A DNA stretch of 64,000 nt from Thetidibacter halocola (GTDB taxonomy: Bacteria; Pseudomonadota; Alphaproteobacteria; Rhodobacterales; Rhodobacteraceae): positions 124,001 to 188,000 of the forward strand of contig NZ_JAGTUU010000009.1 of assembly GCF_018224955.1 (NCBI RefSeq). Reading direction: 5' to 3'. The position numbers were made by a program, and so were the translations under genes. The stretch's first letter is position 1, and every line of letters starts with the position of its first letter. The notes below the pieces were generated by a model. It was not told the origin of the DNA, did no database searches, and saw only the letters and a list, made by a program, of their open reading frames with translations. Shown piece after piece: positions 9,122-19,889 of the stretch.

Positions 9122-10540
9122 TCAGGCGGGCGTGTCGGGCGGCGGGGGTGGCCCTGAGCCGCCCAGCAGCCGCGACCAGGCGCCTTCGCGGCGGGGCCGT
9201 TCCGGGCCGAACCAGTCCTCGTCGCGGGTGACCCACATGGTCAGCGCCAGCGCCAGGAAGGCCAGGGTGGACCCGGCGAGCAGCGCGTAATCCGCCGATT
9301 GCAGGATCATGTAGAGCACCGCGTAGACCGACACCAGCATAGCTCCCAGCACCAGCGCGCGCCTGCCCAGTTTCAGCCCGAAGGCGCCATAGGCGGTCAG
9401 CAGCGCGATCGTGGCGCCCGAGGCGATCAGGTAGGCGGGGCCCCAGCCCAGATGCTCGGCATAGGCGACCATCAGCAGAACGAAGACGGTCTGCACCAGC
9501 CCGATCAGGATGTATTGCACCGGGTGCACCGGCTGGCCGCTGCTGCGTTCCATCAGCACCACGGTGAGAAAGGTCAGCGCGATGAACAGGATGCCGTAAC
9601 GAGCGGCACGAAAGGCCTTGTGGTAGAAATCGTTCGCTTCGACGAAGCGCAGGCCGAAGGCTGTCATCCGCTGCGCCATGGCTTGCGGATCCTCGCGTGC
9701 GGCCTGCGGCAGGGCGCGGGCCAGGTGCGGGATGGTCCATGTGGCCTCGTACCCGTCCTTGGTCACGGTCGAGCCGTCCGGCAGGAAGGCGCCAGTGAAG
9801 GAGGGGTGCGGCCAGTCGCCCGACAGGGTCACGCGGCTGTCGCGCCCCACCGGCGCCAGCATCAGCGACTGCGCCCCGTTGAAACCCAGCGCCAGCGTGT
9901 AGGCGTCGATGCCCCTCGGATCGCCCAGCCGCGCGAGGAACCCTGCCTCGCCGGTCAGCGGCGCCAGTTCCAGCGCGCGGCCATCCGCCGTGACCTCGGC
10001 CGCGCCGCGCAGGGCGCGGTTGGCGCCCACCGCCATGCGGATCTCGGCCCGGTCCCAGAGGATGGTCTCGTCCTCCGCCAGCACGCGGTCGACCAGCACG
10101 GTGTCGAAGTCGAAGCGGATCTCCGCCTCGGCCGTGTAGACCGGCACGGTAAAGATGCCCCGGCTGCGGATCTGGGTTGCGGTCTGCACATCCGCCTCGA
10201 AGCGGTCGGGATAGAGGTGGATCGGTGCGGCAAGCTGGCGCACGGTTTCCTCGAAACGGTCGACCACCTCGTTGCCCTGCGCATCGGTCAGCACCGCACC
10301 GGTGGCCGGGTCGAGGCGGGGGCGTGTGGCCAGGCGCGTGACCGTGCGTTCCACCGGAATGACCAGCTGCGGCCCGGCCAGAACCTGCGGGCCACCCCAT
10401 TCCTCGCCGACGCTGTCGATGGTCGACTGGGAATAGGATTTCCGGCTGTCGATCACCTCGGCAGCGAAGAACAGCGGCACGAACATCAGCAGGACGAGAA
10501 GCCCCACCACCAGGAACCGCCGACCGGCCGATGCGCGCAT
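9122..10540 (-). CDS. creD: inner-membrane protein CreD
   Basis: 472 aa. N-terminal membrane segment (about 8-27), a long periplasmic part with the family motif SYSQSTIDSVGEEWGGPQ and ALGFNGAQSLMLAPVG, the TWTIPHLAR segment, then five or six C-terminal membrane helices (about 320-450) with the FVEANDFYHKAFRAARYGI motif. CreD belongs to the CreBC envelope-stress and beta-lactam response in enterobacteria; here creBC is not adjacent. The C-terminus is Pro-rich. Confidence 0.93.
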   Translation of the reverse strand: MRASAGRRFLVVGLLVLLMFVPLFFAAEVIDSRKSYSQSTIDSVGEEWGGPQVLAGPQLVIPVERTVTRLATRPRLDPATGAVLTDAQGNEVVDRFEETVRQLAAPIHLYPDRFEADVQTATQIRSRGIFTVPVYTAEAEIRFDFDTVLVDRVLAEDETILWDRAEIRMAVGANRALRGAAEVTADGRALELAPLTGEAGFLARLGDPRGIDAYTLALGFNGAQSLMLAPVGRDSRVTLSGDWPHPSFTGAFLPDGSTVTKDGYEATWTIPHLARALPQAAREDPQAMAQRMTAFGLRFVEANDFYHKAFRAARYGILFIALTFLTVVLMERSSGQPVHPVQYILIGLVQTVFVLLMVAYAEHLGWGPAYLIASGATIALLTAYGAFGLKLGRRALVLGAMLVSVYAVLYMILQSADYALLAGSTLAFLALALTMWVTRDEDWFGPERPRREGAWSRLLGGSGPPPPPDTPA

Positions 10541-10585
10541 GTCCTGCCCTCCGTCACGGGATGCACGATCAGCCTAGCGGCTTGT

Positions 10586-10619
10586 CCCGCGGCGGAAAAG
10601 TCGGGTTTTCCGCCGCGGG
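10586..10619. terminator. strong palindromic terminator between creD and the DUF4399 gene
   Basis: Perfect 14-bp arms (CCCGCGGCGGAAAA / TTTTCCGCCGCGGG) with a 6-nt loop. The A/T ends of the arms give a U-tract on both strands. It lies 44 nt past the end of the DUF4399 gene on the minus strand and upstream of creD, so it separates the two units. Confidence 0.8.
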
Positions 10620-10662
10620 CTGGGGGCGCCGGACCGATCCCACCGGACCGGCACCGAAGGCC

Positions 10663-11109
10663 TCAGTTCACCGTGACCGTGATGACCGGCGAGGCAACGA
10701 CAGGGTTGTGGGGCACATGGAAATGATCCCCCAGAAGCAGTTGCAGCGTGTGCGTCCCGTTCGCGAGGTCAAGCGTCACCTCGGTCTGGCCGCCGCCGAA
10801 ATGCTTGTGATTGTCGTCGGCGGGCAGGCCGTTCGCGGCGTATTCGGCGTCGCTTTCGCCCTCGCCCCACGGCGCGCGGTCGATCAGCAGGTGATGATGC
10901 CCGGTGTTCTCCTTCTCGGTGCCGGCGGGGGCGACGCCCATGCCGGACAGGCCAAAGCGGATGGTGACCGGGCTGCTCACGGTCGCGCCGTCCTCGAGCG
11001 CGATGAAATAGGCCATCGCCCCCTCTGGTGCCGGGGTGGCCTGGCTTTCGGCGCTGGCCATTCCGGCAAGACCGGCAAAGGCCAGGGCAATCAGTGTCTG
11101 GCGGAACAT
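10663..11109 (-). CDS. DUF4399-type periplasmic protein
   Basis: 148 aa. ATG 11109 is preceded by GGGAGGTTACC and starts a signal peptide (cleavage near residue 20, GMASA). The mature part matches the DUF4399 pattern from memory: YFIALEDGATVSSPVTIRFGL, GHHHLLID, NHKHFGGGQTE and LLLGDHFHVPH. The many histidines suggest metal binding, which is not shown. Function unknown; probably a small beta-sandwich protein of the periplasm. Monocistronic by its own terminator. Confidence 0.82.
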   Translation of the reverse strand: MFRQTLIALAFAGLAGMASAESQATPAPEGAMAYFIALEDGATVSSPVTIRFGLSGMGVAPAGTEKENTGHHHLLIDRAPWGEGESDAEYAANGLPADDNHKHFGGGQTEVTLDLANGTHTLQLLLGDHFHVPHNPVVASPVITVTVN

Positions 11110-11234
11110 GGTAACCTCCCGTTGCATGTTGCACCGGGAAAGATAGCGCGGGGTTGCGCCTTGTCGCGTCCAGCGGCGACAGGCATGGGACGGCGGGCGG
11201 GGCGATGTCCGCAGGACGAGCGCCGTCTCCGTCC

Positions 11235-13268
<2,034 letters not shown>

Positions 13269-13342
13269 TCAATTCCGGGCACCTGACACCATGACGCCCG
13301 CGCCGTCCACGTCAACGTCGCGTCAGAGCAGCGCGGCGCTTC

Positions 13343-13930
13343 GTGCAGGGCGCGGACCGTGATAGCCTTTGCACGTCATCAAAGGATTTTTCATATACCA
13401 GTTCCCGAAAGCCCCCTTTTCGCATCGAGACACCCGACACCGCCCCTGACCGGGCCGAGATGAACGCGCTCTTGCACGAATTCTACGGCGAGATGATCCC
13501 GATGGTCGCGCGCGCCAGCGGCCCCGATGTTCCGATCGCGGCGGCGGTGCAGGATTTCTGGGACCATGTCGACGACTTCCTGCCGCCCCGAGGATGCCTG
13601 TGCATCGCGCGCACCCCAGATGGCCGCGCCGTTGGCTGCGGGTCTCTGTCCGAAATCGACCCACACGTCGGGGAGCTGAAACGGCTTTACGTCCGCGACG
13701 CGATGCGCGGTACCGGCCTGGGCCGCGCCCTGGTGGACCGACGCATCGACGCGGCGCGCGCAATGGGGCTGCGCACCTTGCTGGTGGACACGATCAGCAT
13801 CAACACACCCATGCAGCGGCTCTATGACAGCATCGGCTTTCGCCGGATCGATGCGTTTGCGCAAAGCAGCACACTGCGCGCCTTTCCCGACTTGCACGAC
13901 ACGATGGTCTTCTACCGGATGGATCTCTGA
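13343..13930 (+). CDS. GNAT family N-acetyltransferase
   Basis: 195 aa from GTG 13343, the only usual start codon upstream of the first beta strand (FRIETPDTAPDRAEM). The acetyl-CoA binding loop is in VRDAMRGTGLGRALVDRRI and the C-terminal part has NTPMQRLYDSIGFRRID. Substrate unknown. No clear Shine-Dalgarno sequence precedes the GTG, so the start is provisional; ATG 13460 would remove the first strand. Convergent with the following methyltransferase, with 4 nt between the stops. Confidence 0.8.
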   Translation: MQGADRDSLCTSSKDFSYTSSRKPPFRIETPDTAPDRAEMNALLHEFYGEMIPMVARASGPDVPIAAAVQDFWDHVDDFLPPRGCLCIARTPDGRAVGCGSLSEIDPHVGELKRLYVRDAMRGTGLGRALVDRRIDAARAMGLRTLLVDTISINTPMQRLYDSIGFRRIDAFAQSSTLRAFPDLHDTMVFYRMDL

Positions 13931-13934
13931 GAGT

Positions 13935-14552
13935 TCAGATCACCCGGGCCACGACGAAATGGTTGGGCAGGCTCTTGGGGTAGTCGCCTGTCTCGACGAT
14001 CTCGAACCCCGCCGCAGCGATCTCGGCCTCGACCTGCGCGGGAGACAGGTAGCGGATGCCCGGTGGCGCCTTGCCGAAACAGCGCAGGGCAAGGATCACC
14101 GGTCGCAACCACTGTTTCGACGACAGGCACGGCGTCTTGGAAATGAACAGGCCACCCGCGGGCAGGATCCCCCGCACATGGCGCAGCGCCGCCGCGCGAT
14201 CGGGCAGCAGGTGCAGCAGGTTGAAGGCCAGCACCGCTTCAAAGGTCTGGCCCGCACCGGCGCGATCCGCCGCCGCTTGTTCAAAGGTCACATGCGCCGC
14301 GCCCGCCTCGGTCGCGCGGCCCCGCGCAATGCGCAGCATCTCGGCGGACAGGTCGGTGCCGAGGATCGCACCCGCATCCGCTGCAAGGCGCAAGGCCGTG
14401 CTGCCGGTGCCACAACCCAGTTCCAGCACCGAGGCGCGGGGCGGCAGCCAGTGACGCACCCGCTCCAGCGTGGCCTCGTAGGCCTCGGGGTTGCCAAGCG
14501 GCCGCGCGGCATAGCGGTCCGCGACCCGGTCCCAGAAGGTGGTCTCGGTCAT
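13935..14552 (-). CDS. class I SAM-dependent methyltransferase
   Basis: 205 aa. SAM-binding motif I is VLELGCGTGSTALRLA, with the acidic loop TDLSAEMLRIA and the post-motif VLAFNLLHLLPD. The short LRYL-like lid near FGKAPPGIRYLSPAQVE resembles small-molecule (phospholipid or quinone-like) methyltransferases. Substrate not identifiable. Convergent with the GNAT gene; upstream lies msrA. Confidence 0.88.
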   Translation of the reverse strand: MTETTFWDRVADRYAARPLGNPEAYEATLERVRHWLPPRASVLELGCGTGSTALRLAADAGAILGTDLSAEMLRIARGRATEAGAAHVTFEQAAADRAGAGQTFEAVLAFNLLHLLPDRAAALRHVRGILPAGGLFISKTPCLSSKQWLRPVILALRCFGKAPPGIRYLSPAQVEAEIAAAGFEIVETGDYPKSLPNHFVVARVI

Positions 14553-14611
14553 GGTGGCACTCCTCTGGTGGCGTGAAGGGAAGACGGGCGGGTTTCACCC
14601 CGCCCTGCCCG

Positions 14612-15118
14612 TCATTCCGCCGCGTCGCGCCGGGGCAGAACCCAGTTCTGGCGCGGGAAATGGCAAGTGTAACCGCCCGGATAGCGTTGCAGGTAATCCT
14701 GGTGCTCGGGTTCCGCCTCCCAGAAATCGCCCACAGGCTCGACCTCGGTCACCACCTTGCCCGGCCAGAGGCCCGAGGCCTCGACATCGGCGATGGTTTC
14801 CAGCGCGCATTGCCGCTGTGCATCGTCGACATAGTAGATCGCCGAGCGATAGCTCATGCCCCGGTCGTTGCCCTGTCGGTTCGGCGTGGTCGGGTCATGG
14901 ATCTGAAAGAAGAATTCCAGCAACCGGCGATAGCTGATCTTTTCCGGGTCGAACCAGATCTCGATCCCCTCGGCATGGGTGCCGTGGTTGCGGTAGGTGG
15001 CGTGTTTCACATCGCCCCCGGTATAGCCCACCCGGGTCCTGGATACCCCCGGCAGCTTGCGGATCAGATCCTGCATGCCCCAGAAGCAGCCCCCGGCCAA
15101 TACAGCCCGTTCCATCAT
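14612..15118 (-). CDS. msrA: peptide methionine sulfoxide reductase MsrA
   Basis: 168 aa. Catalytic cysteine C11 in the invariant GGCFWG motif, then [32 protein letters not shown] and [14 protein letters not shown]. It reduces the S-epimer of methionine sulfoxide in proteins and free methionine. ATG 15118 overlaps the msrB stop (ATGA), so the two are translationally coupled in the order msrB-msrA. Confidence 0.96.
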   Translation of the reverse strand: MMERAVLAGGCFWGMQDLIRKLPGVSRTRVGYTGGDVKHATYRNHGTHAEGIEIWFDPEKISYRRLLEFFFQIHDPTTPNRQGNDRGMSYRSAIYYVDDAQRQCALETIADVEASGLWPGKVVTEVEPVGDFWEAEPEHQDYLQRYPGGYTCHFPRQNWVLPRRDAAE

Positions 15119-15564
15119 GCGCGTTCCTCCACCTGGTCGATATAGGCGCCATAACCCTCGGCCTCCATGTCGTCGCGATGGACGAAGCGCAGGCTGGCCG
15201 AGTTGATGCAATAGCGCAGCCCGCCGCGACTCGTCGGCCCGTCGGGAAAGACATGGCCCAGGTGGCTGTCACCGTGGCGCGAGCGCACCTCGACCCGGAT
15301 CATGCCGTGGCTGGTGTCGCGCAGCTCGACAATGTTGTCCGGCGCAATCGGCTTGACGAAGCTGGGCCAGCCGCAGCCTGATTCGTATTTGGCGGCACTG
15401 GCGAAAAGCGGCTCTCCCGACACCACGTCGACATAGATGCCGGGCTCCTTGTTGTGCAGGTATGCCCCCGATCCCGGTCGTTCGGTGCCGTTCTCCTGTG
15501 TGACCCTATATTGCTCGGGTGTCAGGGCGGCGACCGCCTCGGGGCGGCGTTCATAATGCGTCAT
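15115..15564 (-). CDS. msrB: peptide methionine-R-sulfoxide reductase MsrB (zinc-free type)
   Basis: 149 aa. Reduces the R-epimer of methionine sulfoxide. Catalytic Cys119 lies in [11 protein letters not shown] and a second cysteine, C64, in SGCGWPSF. All four cysteines of the structural zinc site are missing (D46, S49, S95 and G98 take their places), so this is a zinc-free MsrB. ATG 15564 is chosen from a longer frame because MTHYERR begins the family. Coupled to msrA by a 4-nt overlap. Confidence 0.94.
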   Translation of the reverse strand: MTHYERRPEAVAALTPEQYRVTQENGTERPGSGAYLHNKEPGIYVDVVSGEPLFASAAKYESGCGWPSFVKPIAPDNIVELRDTSHGMIRVEVRSRHGDSHLGHVFPDGPTSRGGLRYCINSASLRFVHRDDMEAEGYGAYIDQVEERA

Positions 15565-15744
15565 GCAGCAGGTCTCCCTTGATCCTGTTCCATATTTGGG
15601 CGGCAACGCGACAGAAGCAATGGCGCGACACATCGCTCGCGCGCGCGTGAAATGAAGTCCCGCACAGGGAAATTTCCCTTTGCGGATCAAGCCGGACGAA
15701 AGATTTCGTTCACAACTGACGCAAACGCGCAACAGCGCGCTTGC

Positions 15745-15853
15745 TTTATGCGGGGAATGGCCCCACATAGGAGTGGAGGAGAGAGAGTTTCCCTCGATCC
15801 CCCAAGGCACGACCTCGTGGCGCTGACCGTTCCCCGGTCAGCGCCTTTCCTTT
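15745..15853 (+). ncRNA. candidate small RNA in the msrB-queG gap
   Basis: There is no plus-strand gene here, yet a strong terminator with its U-tract on the plus strand ends at about 15853. A possible -10 (TTTATG, 15745-15750) precedes a short region with small hairpins (CCAC/GTGG, CACG/CGTG). The 5' end is a guess. It could also be the 5' regulatory region of msrB read on the other strand. I do not recognise an Rfam family. Confidence 0.3.
15819..15845 (+). terminator. plus-strand terminator overlapping the end of queG
   Basis: Perfect 10-bp stem (GGCGCTGACC / GGTCAGCGCC, 7-nt loop) followed on the plus strand by TTTCCTTTAG. On the minus strand no U-tract follows, so it points to plus-strand transcription. 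It overlaps the queG stop codon at 15838-15840. Confidence 0.65.
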
Positions 15854-16875
15854 AGCCGGATCACCGCCCAGCGCGCCGCGTCCCGCACCGCCTCGTCCGC
15901 ATCCCCGCACAGCGCCTCGACCGCCGGCAACAACGCCGCGCTCCCCGAATTGCCGATCGCGTAGCAGACGTTCCGCACGAACCGGTCGCGCCCGATCCGC
16001 TTGATCGGAGAGCCCGAGAACCGTGCGCGGAACCCCGCATCGTCCAGCGCAGCAAGCGCGGCCAGGTCGGGCGCCAGCAGGTCGGGCCTGGCGTGATACT
16101 TCACCTCCGCCGCGCGGGCGGCGAACTTGTTCCAGGGACAGACCGCCAGGCAATCGTCGCAGCCATAGATGCGGTTGCCGAGTCGCGCCCGCAGGTCTGG
16201 GTCCACCGGCCCGCGATGCTCGATCGTCAGGTAGGAAACGCAGCGCCGCGCATCCAGACGGTAAGGCGCCGGAAAGGCATCGGTCGGGCAGACATCCAGG
16301 CAGCGCCGGCACGATCCGCAATGATCCGTCTCGGCCTCGTCCGGCGGCAGGTCCAGCGTGGTAAAAAGACACCCCAGGAAGAACCAGGACCCCAGCTCGC
16401 GGCTGACGAGATTGGTGTGCTTGCCTTGCCAGCCCAGCCCCGCCGCCTGCCCCAGCGGCTTTTCCATCACCGGCGCGGTGTCGACAAAGACCTTGATCTC
16501 GCCGCCTGCCGCGTCGATCAGCCAGCGCCCCAGCCGCTTCAGCCGCTTCTTGACCACGTCGTGATAATCGCGGTTCTGCGCATAGACGCTGATCGCGGCC
16601 TTTTCGGGCTGCTCCAGCACCGTCAGCGGATCGTGTTCGGGGCCGTAATTCTCGGCCAGCATGACGACGGACCGCGCCCCGGGCCAGAGGGCAGCGGGAT
16701 CGCCACGCCAGGCCACGCGTTCGTCCATCCAGCCCATCTGCCCGTGATGACCTGCGTCCAGGAAGGCCCGCAGCCGCGCCATCGCCTGCGGGATGGCATC
16801 GGGGCGACAGATTCGACAGGCGGAGAATCCCTCCTCCAAGGCCCGCGCCTTCAGCTGATCGGCGAGACCGGCCAC
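15838..16875 (-). CDS. queG: epoxyqueuosine reductase QueG
   Basis: 345 aa, GTG start with AAGGGGAC upstream. Cobalamin- and 4Fe-4S-dependent enzyme for the last step of queuosine synthesis in tRNA. Two ferredoxin-type clusters are visible: [13 protein letters not shown] and [16 protein letters not shown]. The N-terminal part includes [15 protein letters not shown] and [22 protein letters not shown]. The C-terminal HEAT-like tail includes [13 protein letters not shown]. Cytoplasmic; no other queuosine genes are in the window. Confidence 0.96.
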   Translation of the reverse strand: MAGLADQLKARALEEGFSACRICRPDAIPQAMARLRAFLDAGHHGQMGWMDERVAWRGDPAALWPGARSVVMLAENYGPEHDPLTVLEQPEKAAISVYAQNRDYHDVVKKRLKRLGRWLIDAAGGEIKVFVDTAPVMEKPLGQAAGLGWQGKHTNLVSRELGSWFFLGCLFTTLDLPPDEAETDHCGSCRRCLDVCPTDAFPAPYRLDARRCVSYLTIEHRGPVDPDLRARLGNRIYGCDDCLAVCPWNKFAARAAEVKYHARPDLLAPDLAALAALDDAGFRARFSGSPIKRIGRDRFVRNVCYAIGNSGSAALLPAVEALCGDADEAVRDAARWAVIRLKERR

Positions 16876-16880
16876 CGCGT

Positions 16881-16943
16881 CCCCTTCATCTTGCCCCTAA
16901 ACTCCGGGGAGCGCGAGGGGCCGGCCCCTCGCCTGCGCCGCGG
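16881..16943 (+). repeat. intergenic REP-like repeat, copy A
   Basis: CCCCTTCATCTTGCCC, then AAACTCCGGGG, then a perfect 20-bp palindrome (16913-16932, GCGAGGGGCC/GGCCCCTCGC). It fills the gap between the start of queG and the stop of the GST gene. Shares its 5' half with copies at 25057, 28041 and 39225. Confidence 0.75.
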
Positions 16944-16949
16944 GATGTC

Positions 16950-17615
16950 TCAGAAATCGAGGTCGGCATAATGCGCCGGTGGCGGAAAGCCCGGCACCTG
17001 GTCGGCCAGGATCGATCGGAAGGCCGGGCGCGACTTTATCTTGGCATACCAATCCTTGACCACCTGGCTGCGGTTCCAGTCCACGTCCGAGATGTAGTCC
17101 AGGCTGGACAGGTGCGCGGCCGCCGCGAAATCCGCCAGCGTCATCGCGTCGCCCGCCAGCCAGCGGCGGTGATCCAGCAACCAGGCCATGTAATCCAGAT
17201 GATACTTGATCGCCTTGGCGCCGGCCTTGACGTTGCCGCTGTCCGGGAAGCCCGCCTTCATCACCTTCTTGTTGACCCGCTCATAGAGCAGCTTCGACGT
17301 CACCTCGTTGTGGAACTTGTCGTCGAACCAGCCGACCAGCCGCCGCACCTCCAGCCGCGCATCGGCGCTGCGGGGCATCAGCGGCGGTTCCGGATACGTC
17401 TCCTCGATCCATTCGCAGATCGCGGTCGACTCGGACATGGTCTTGCCGTCGATGCGCAGGACCGGCACCTTGGCGGCCGGGTTGCGGCGCAGGAAATCCG
17501 GATCCTTCTCCCAATACCGCTCCTCGACCAGCTCGCACTCGATCTTCTTCTCGGCAAGGCTCAGCCGCACCTTGCGGCAGAACGGGGACAGCGGCACGTG
17601 GTAGAGCTTGGCCAT
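16950..17615 (-). CDS. glutathione S-transferase family protein
   Basis: 221 aa from ATG 17615 (MAKLYHVPLSPFCRKVRLSL); the longer frame adds 13 residues with no support. N-terminal thioredoxin-like domain with S/C in PLSPFCRK as the probable glutathione-contacting site and KVPVLRIDGKTMSESTAICE, the cis-Pro and SES motif. Alpha-helical C-domain includes WLAGDAMTLADFAAAAHL. Acts in the cytoplasm; substrate not predictable. Confidence 0.92.
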   Translation of the reverse strand: MAKLYHVPLSPFCRKVRLSLAEKKIECELVEERYWEKDPDFLRRNPAAKVPVLRIDGKTMSESTAICEWIEETYPEPPLMPRSADARLEVRRLVGWFDDKFHNEVTSKLLYERVNKKVMKAGFPDSGNVKAGAKAIKYHLDYMAWLLDHRRWLAGDAMTLADFAAAAHLSSLDYISDVDWNRSQVVKDWYAKIKSRPAFRSILADQVPGFPPPAHYADLDF

Positions 17616-17710
17616 GAGGCACCCGGCGGTTGCGGACAGGGGAACGTTCATCACGTGTAGCCGCGAACGGGCGTCGGGTTCAACCGCTTCACCATGTCCG
17701 GCTGCACGGC

Positions 17711-17730
17711 TCCACCTAGATCAAGGTGGA
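17711..17730 (-). terminator. hairpin at the end of the unknown membrane-protein gene
   Basis: TCCACCT / AGGTGGA, 7-bp stem with a 6-nt loop, overlapping the stop codon at 17721-17723. No clear U-tract, so a weak call. Confidence 0.35.
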
Positions 17731-18638
17731 TCGAACAGCGCGCGCACCGCCAGCGTCTGGGGGCTCCACGAGGTCCGCAACTCGTACGTGTAGTACCAGA
17801 TGCCGTCCTGTTCCATTGTCCGCCAGACCCAGACGTCGTCGGTGTAATAGGCGCCCTCGCCGCGCCGACCCGAAGTGCTGTGCAGCCCCTCGCCCCAAAC
17901 GATGGGCATGGCGGTCTCGCGTGCAACCGTCAGTCTGCGAAAACGAAAGGCCGCCGCCTCTGCGCTGACCTGGTCCACCCAGTCGGTCCCGTAGATCTCT
18001 CCATGCTCGGCATAGACCGCCGCGCTTTCATCCAGCAGACGGTGCATGAAGGCGATCTCGGGCGCGTAATGGGCTTCCAGCCCGGCGACCTCTTCCCGCG
18101 GCAGGGGTTTCTCGAACAGCGCGCCGTAATCGACGACGAAAGCCGCAAGCGCCAGCACGCCCAGCACGTTGGCAAGAAAGAACCCCGCCCAGGCGCGCAG
18201 ACCCAGCCGCACCTTGCGCAACCTGCCGATGAAAGGCAACTCGATCAGCGTGTCGAGGATCACCAGCGCCCCCAGCGTGATCGCCAGTTCCGCGAGGGCC
18301 GCGGCACCATACGCTTTCATCACGATGGGCGCCAGAACCGGATACAGCGCCGCGCCGATCATCGGATACAGCAGCAGACCGACGCCGAAACTGACCGCAT
18401 TGGCATAGAAGGCGGTCCGCATCGCCAGTGGCGTGTCGAAGCCGAAAATCCAGCGCAGCGCCAGCCCCTCGATCAGCAGGACTGCGAGGATGCCCGGGAT
18501 CGAGCTGACCTTGAACAGTGCCACCATGAAGACCATCGGCACGTCCGCCGCGGCGGGCGTCGCCATCCCGGCAACCGTCACGGCAAGCAACAGCGCCCAT
18601 CCCGGCCTGCTGCGCACCATCCCGCCTTGCCTCTGCAT
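17721..18638 (-). CDS. membrane protein of unknown function
   Basis: 305 aa; ATG 18638 has GGGAGGGTGCC upstream. Signal peptide (cleavage near residue 31, TPAAA), then about four hydrophobic segments (roughly 33-60, 68-90, 105-130, 145-170), then a soluble C-terminal half rich in aromatic residues (WVDQVSAEAAAFRFRRL, WVWRTMEQDGIWYYTYELR). No family recognised. Directly downstream of mtgA (65 nt), so it may be co-transcribed with it and act at the envelope; this is inference. Confidence 0.72.
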   Translation of the reverse strand: MQRQGGMVRSRPGWALLLAVTVAGMATPAAADVPMVFMVALFKVSSIPGILAVLLIEGLALRWIFGFDTPLAMRTAFYANAVSFGVGLLLYPMIGAALYPVLAPIVMKAYGAAALAELAITLGALVILDTLIELPFIGRLRKVRLGLRAWAGFFLANVLGVLALAAFVVDYGALFEKPLPREEVAGLEAHYAPEIAFMHRLLDESAAVYAEHGEIYGTDWVDQVSAEAAAFRFRRLTVARETAMPIVWGEGLHSTSGRRGEGAYYTDDVWVWRTMEQDGIWYYTYELRTSWSPQTLAVRALFDPP

Positions 18639-18703
18639 GGCACCCTCCCTTTCGGGATCCAGACTGCTCCAAGAGGGAGCCGGCAGTCTACCCGCGCAGT
18701 CGA

Positions 18704-19447
18704 TCACTCGAAACAGGCGGCCCGTCCGTCGGCGGCGATGGTCGCCGCGCCCGACTGGATCGCCCGCGCGCGGCGGTCCAGGAAGCCCGTGGGGCGGGCC
18801 GCGTTGCGTTCCTTGGGATTGGGCAGGACTGCGGCCAGCAGCGCCGCCTGCCGCCCGCTGAGATCACCCGCGCCCTTACCGAAATAGTGCCGCGCCGCGG
18901 CCTCGACACCGAACACGCCCTCGCCGAACTCGGCCACGTTCAGGTAGACCTCGAGGATACGGCGCTTGGACCAGATGCCCTCGACCATGGGCGTCATCAC
19001 CGCCTCGGCCGCCTTGCGCACATAACTGCGGCCCTGCCAGAGCCAGACATTCTTGACCACCTGCTGGGAAATGGTCGACCCGCCACGCCGCGCGCCCTCG
19101 GCGATGGCGGCACGGATCGCGTCCATGTCGAACCCCCAATGCGTGCAGAAATTCGCATCCTCCGCCGCGACCGCGCTGCGCAGCATGACCGGTGCGATGG
19201 CATCGGCGTCGACCCAGGCGCGCTCCACCGTGCCCAGGCGGCGGCCTTCGGACCAGATCGTGTGTGTCGTGGGCGGGTTCACCTGGCTGAACAGCAGCAC
19301 CGACAGGACCATCACCGCGATCATGACAAACCCCAGCCGCAAGACCCAGCGCCGCAGCCAGCGCAACGGGCGTGGCCGGGAGGCGCGGGTCCTTCCGGTC
19401 CGCGTCTTGGCCGTGCTGGACGTTTTTGCCGTGCTTCTCGCTGCCAT
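18704..19447 (-). CDS. mtgA: monofunctional peptidoglycan glycosyltransferase MtgA
   Basis: 247 aa. Basic N-terminus (1-30), one membrane anchor (about 36-55), then a GT51 domain with VAAEDANFCTHWGFD, RRGGSTISQQVVKNVWLW, KRRILEVYLNVAEFG and AARHYFGKGA. No transpeptidase domain. It polymerises glycan strands from lipid II at the periplasmic face. ATG 19447 chosen as the first in frame with a normal MtgA length. Confidence 0.95.
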   Translation of the reverse strand: MAARSTAKTSSTAKTRTGRTRASRPRPLRWLRRWVLRLGFVMIAVMVLSVLLFSQVNPPTTHTIWSEGRRLGTVERAWVDADAIAPVMLRSAVAAEDANFCTHWGFDMDAIRAAIAEGARRGGSTISQQVVKNVWLWQGRSYVRKAAEAVMTPMVEGIWSKRRILEVYLNVAEFGEGVFGVEAAARHYFGKGAGDLSGRQAALLAAVLPNPKERNAARPTGFLDRRARAIQSGAATIAADGRAACFE

Positions 19448-19889
19448 GTCACTTCCTATCCCGATGTCCGGTCCAGGAAAAGGGAACGGGGCAACTCATT
19501 GCTGAACTGCCCCAGGGGCCGCAACGGCCCCACCCGAAACACCGGGCACTCGTTACGCACACCATCTTGATAGACAGCGATTGCGTACCGAATTCGCTCG
19601 AAAGTGGGCAATACAAAGAAACAGGCGAAAGGCAGTCCGTCGACGGACGCCCCTCTGCCTGCATGATCCCCGACTGCCGCCCTATTGGGTCTTTTTCGCG
19701 GACAATCGGAAGCTATCCGCGAAACTGGTTCCCAGTGCGACGGGAACAAGGCAGCTTTGCGACCGTCGATTGCCGCGCGCAGAGACAGGGACGAACAGTT
19801 TCGAGCCTCGCCTCGGGCCCATTGATCCCGGACAAGGACCGACGCCCAAGATTCGGCCACACTTTCTCCGTTCATCAGGGAGGTTCGCC
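19448..19889. other. 442-bp gap with hairpins, no confident gene
   Basis: Between mtgA and the next gene, base composition is more AT-rich than the flanks. Inverted repeats seen: GGGGCCG/CGGCCCC (19515-19531), TTCGCGGA/TCCGCGAA (19695-19702 and 19716-19723) and GTTCCC/GGGAAC (19728-19747), the last two in tandem. A 139-codon minus frame (19456-19875) and an upstream extension of the plus gene exist but show no family features. Likely promoter regions of both genes, possibly a structured RNA. Confidence 0.5.

Noticed and set aside
15652..15855. 67-codon plus-strand frame in the msrB-queG gap
   Set aside because: It runs into the terminator stem, has no good start site and no recognisable sequence; a non-coding RNA fits better.
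19456..19875. 139-codon minus-strand frame upstream of mtgA
   Set aside because: The last 55 codons look somewhat protein-like (RYAIAVYQDGVRNECPVF), but there is no family, no ribosome-binding site and the first part looks random. Kept as a gap note.
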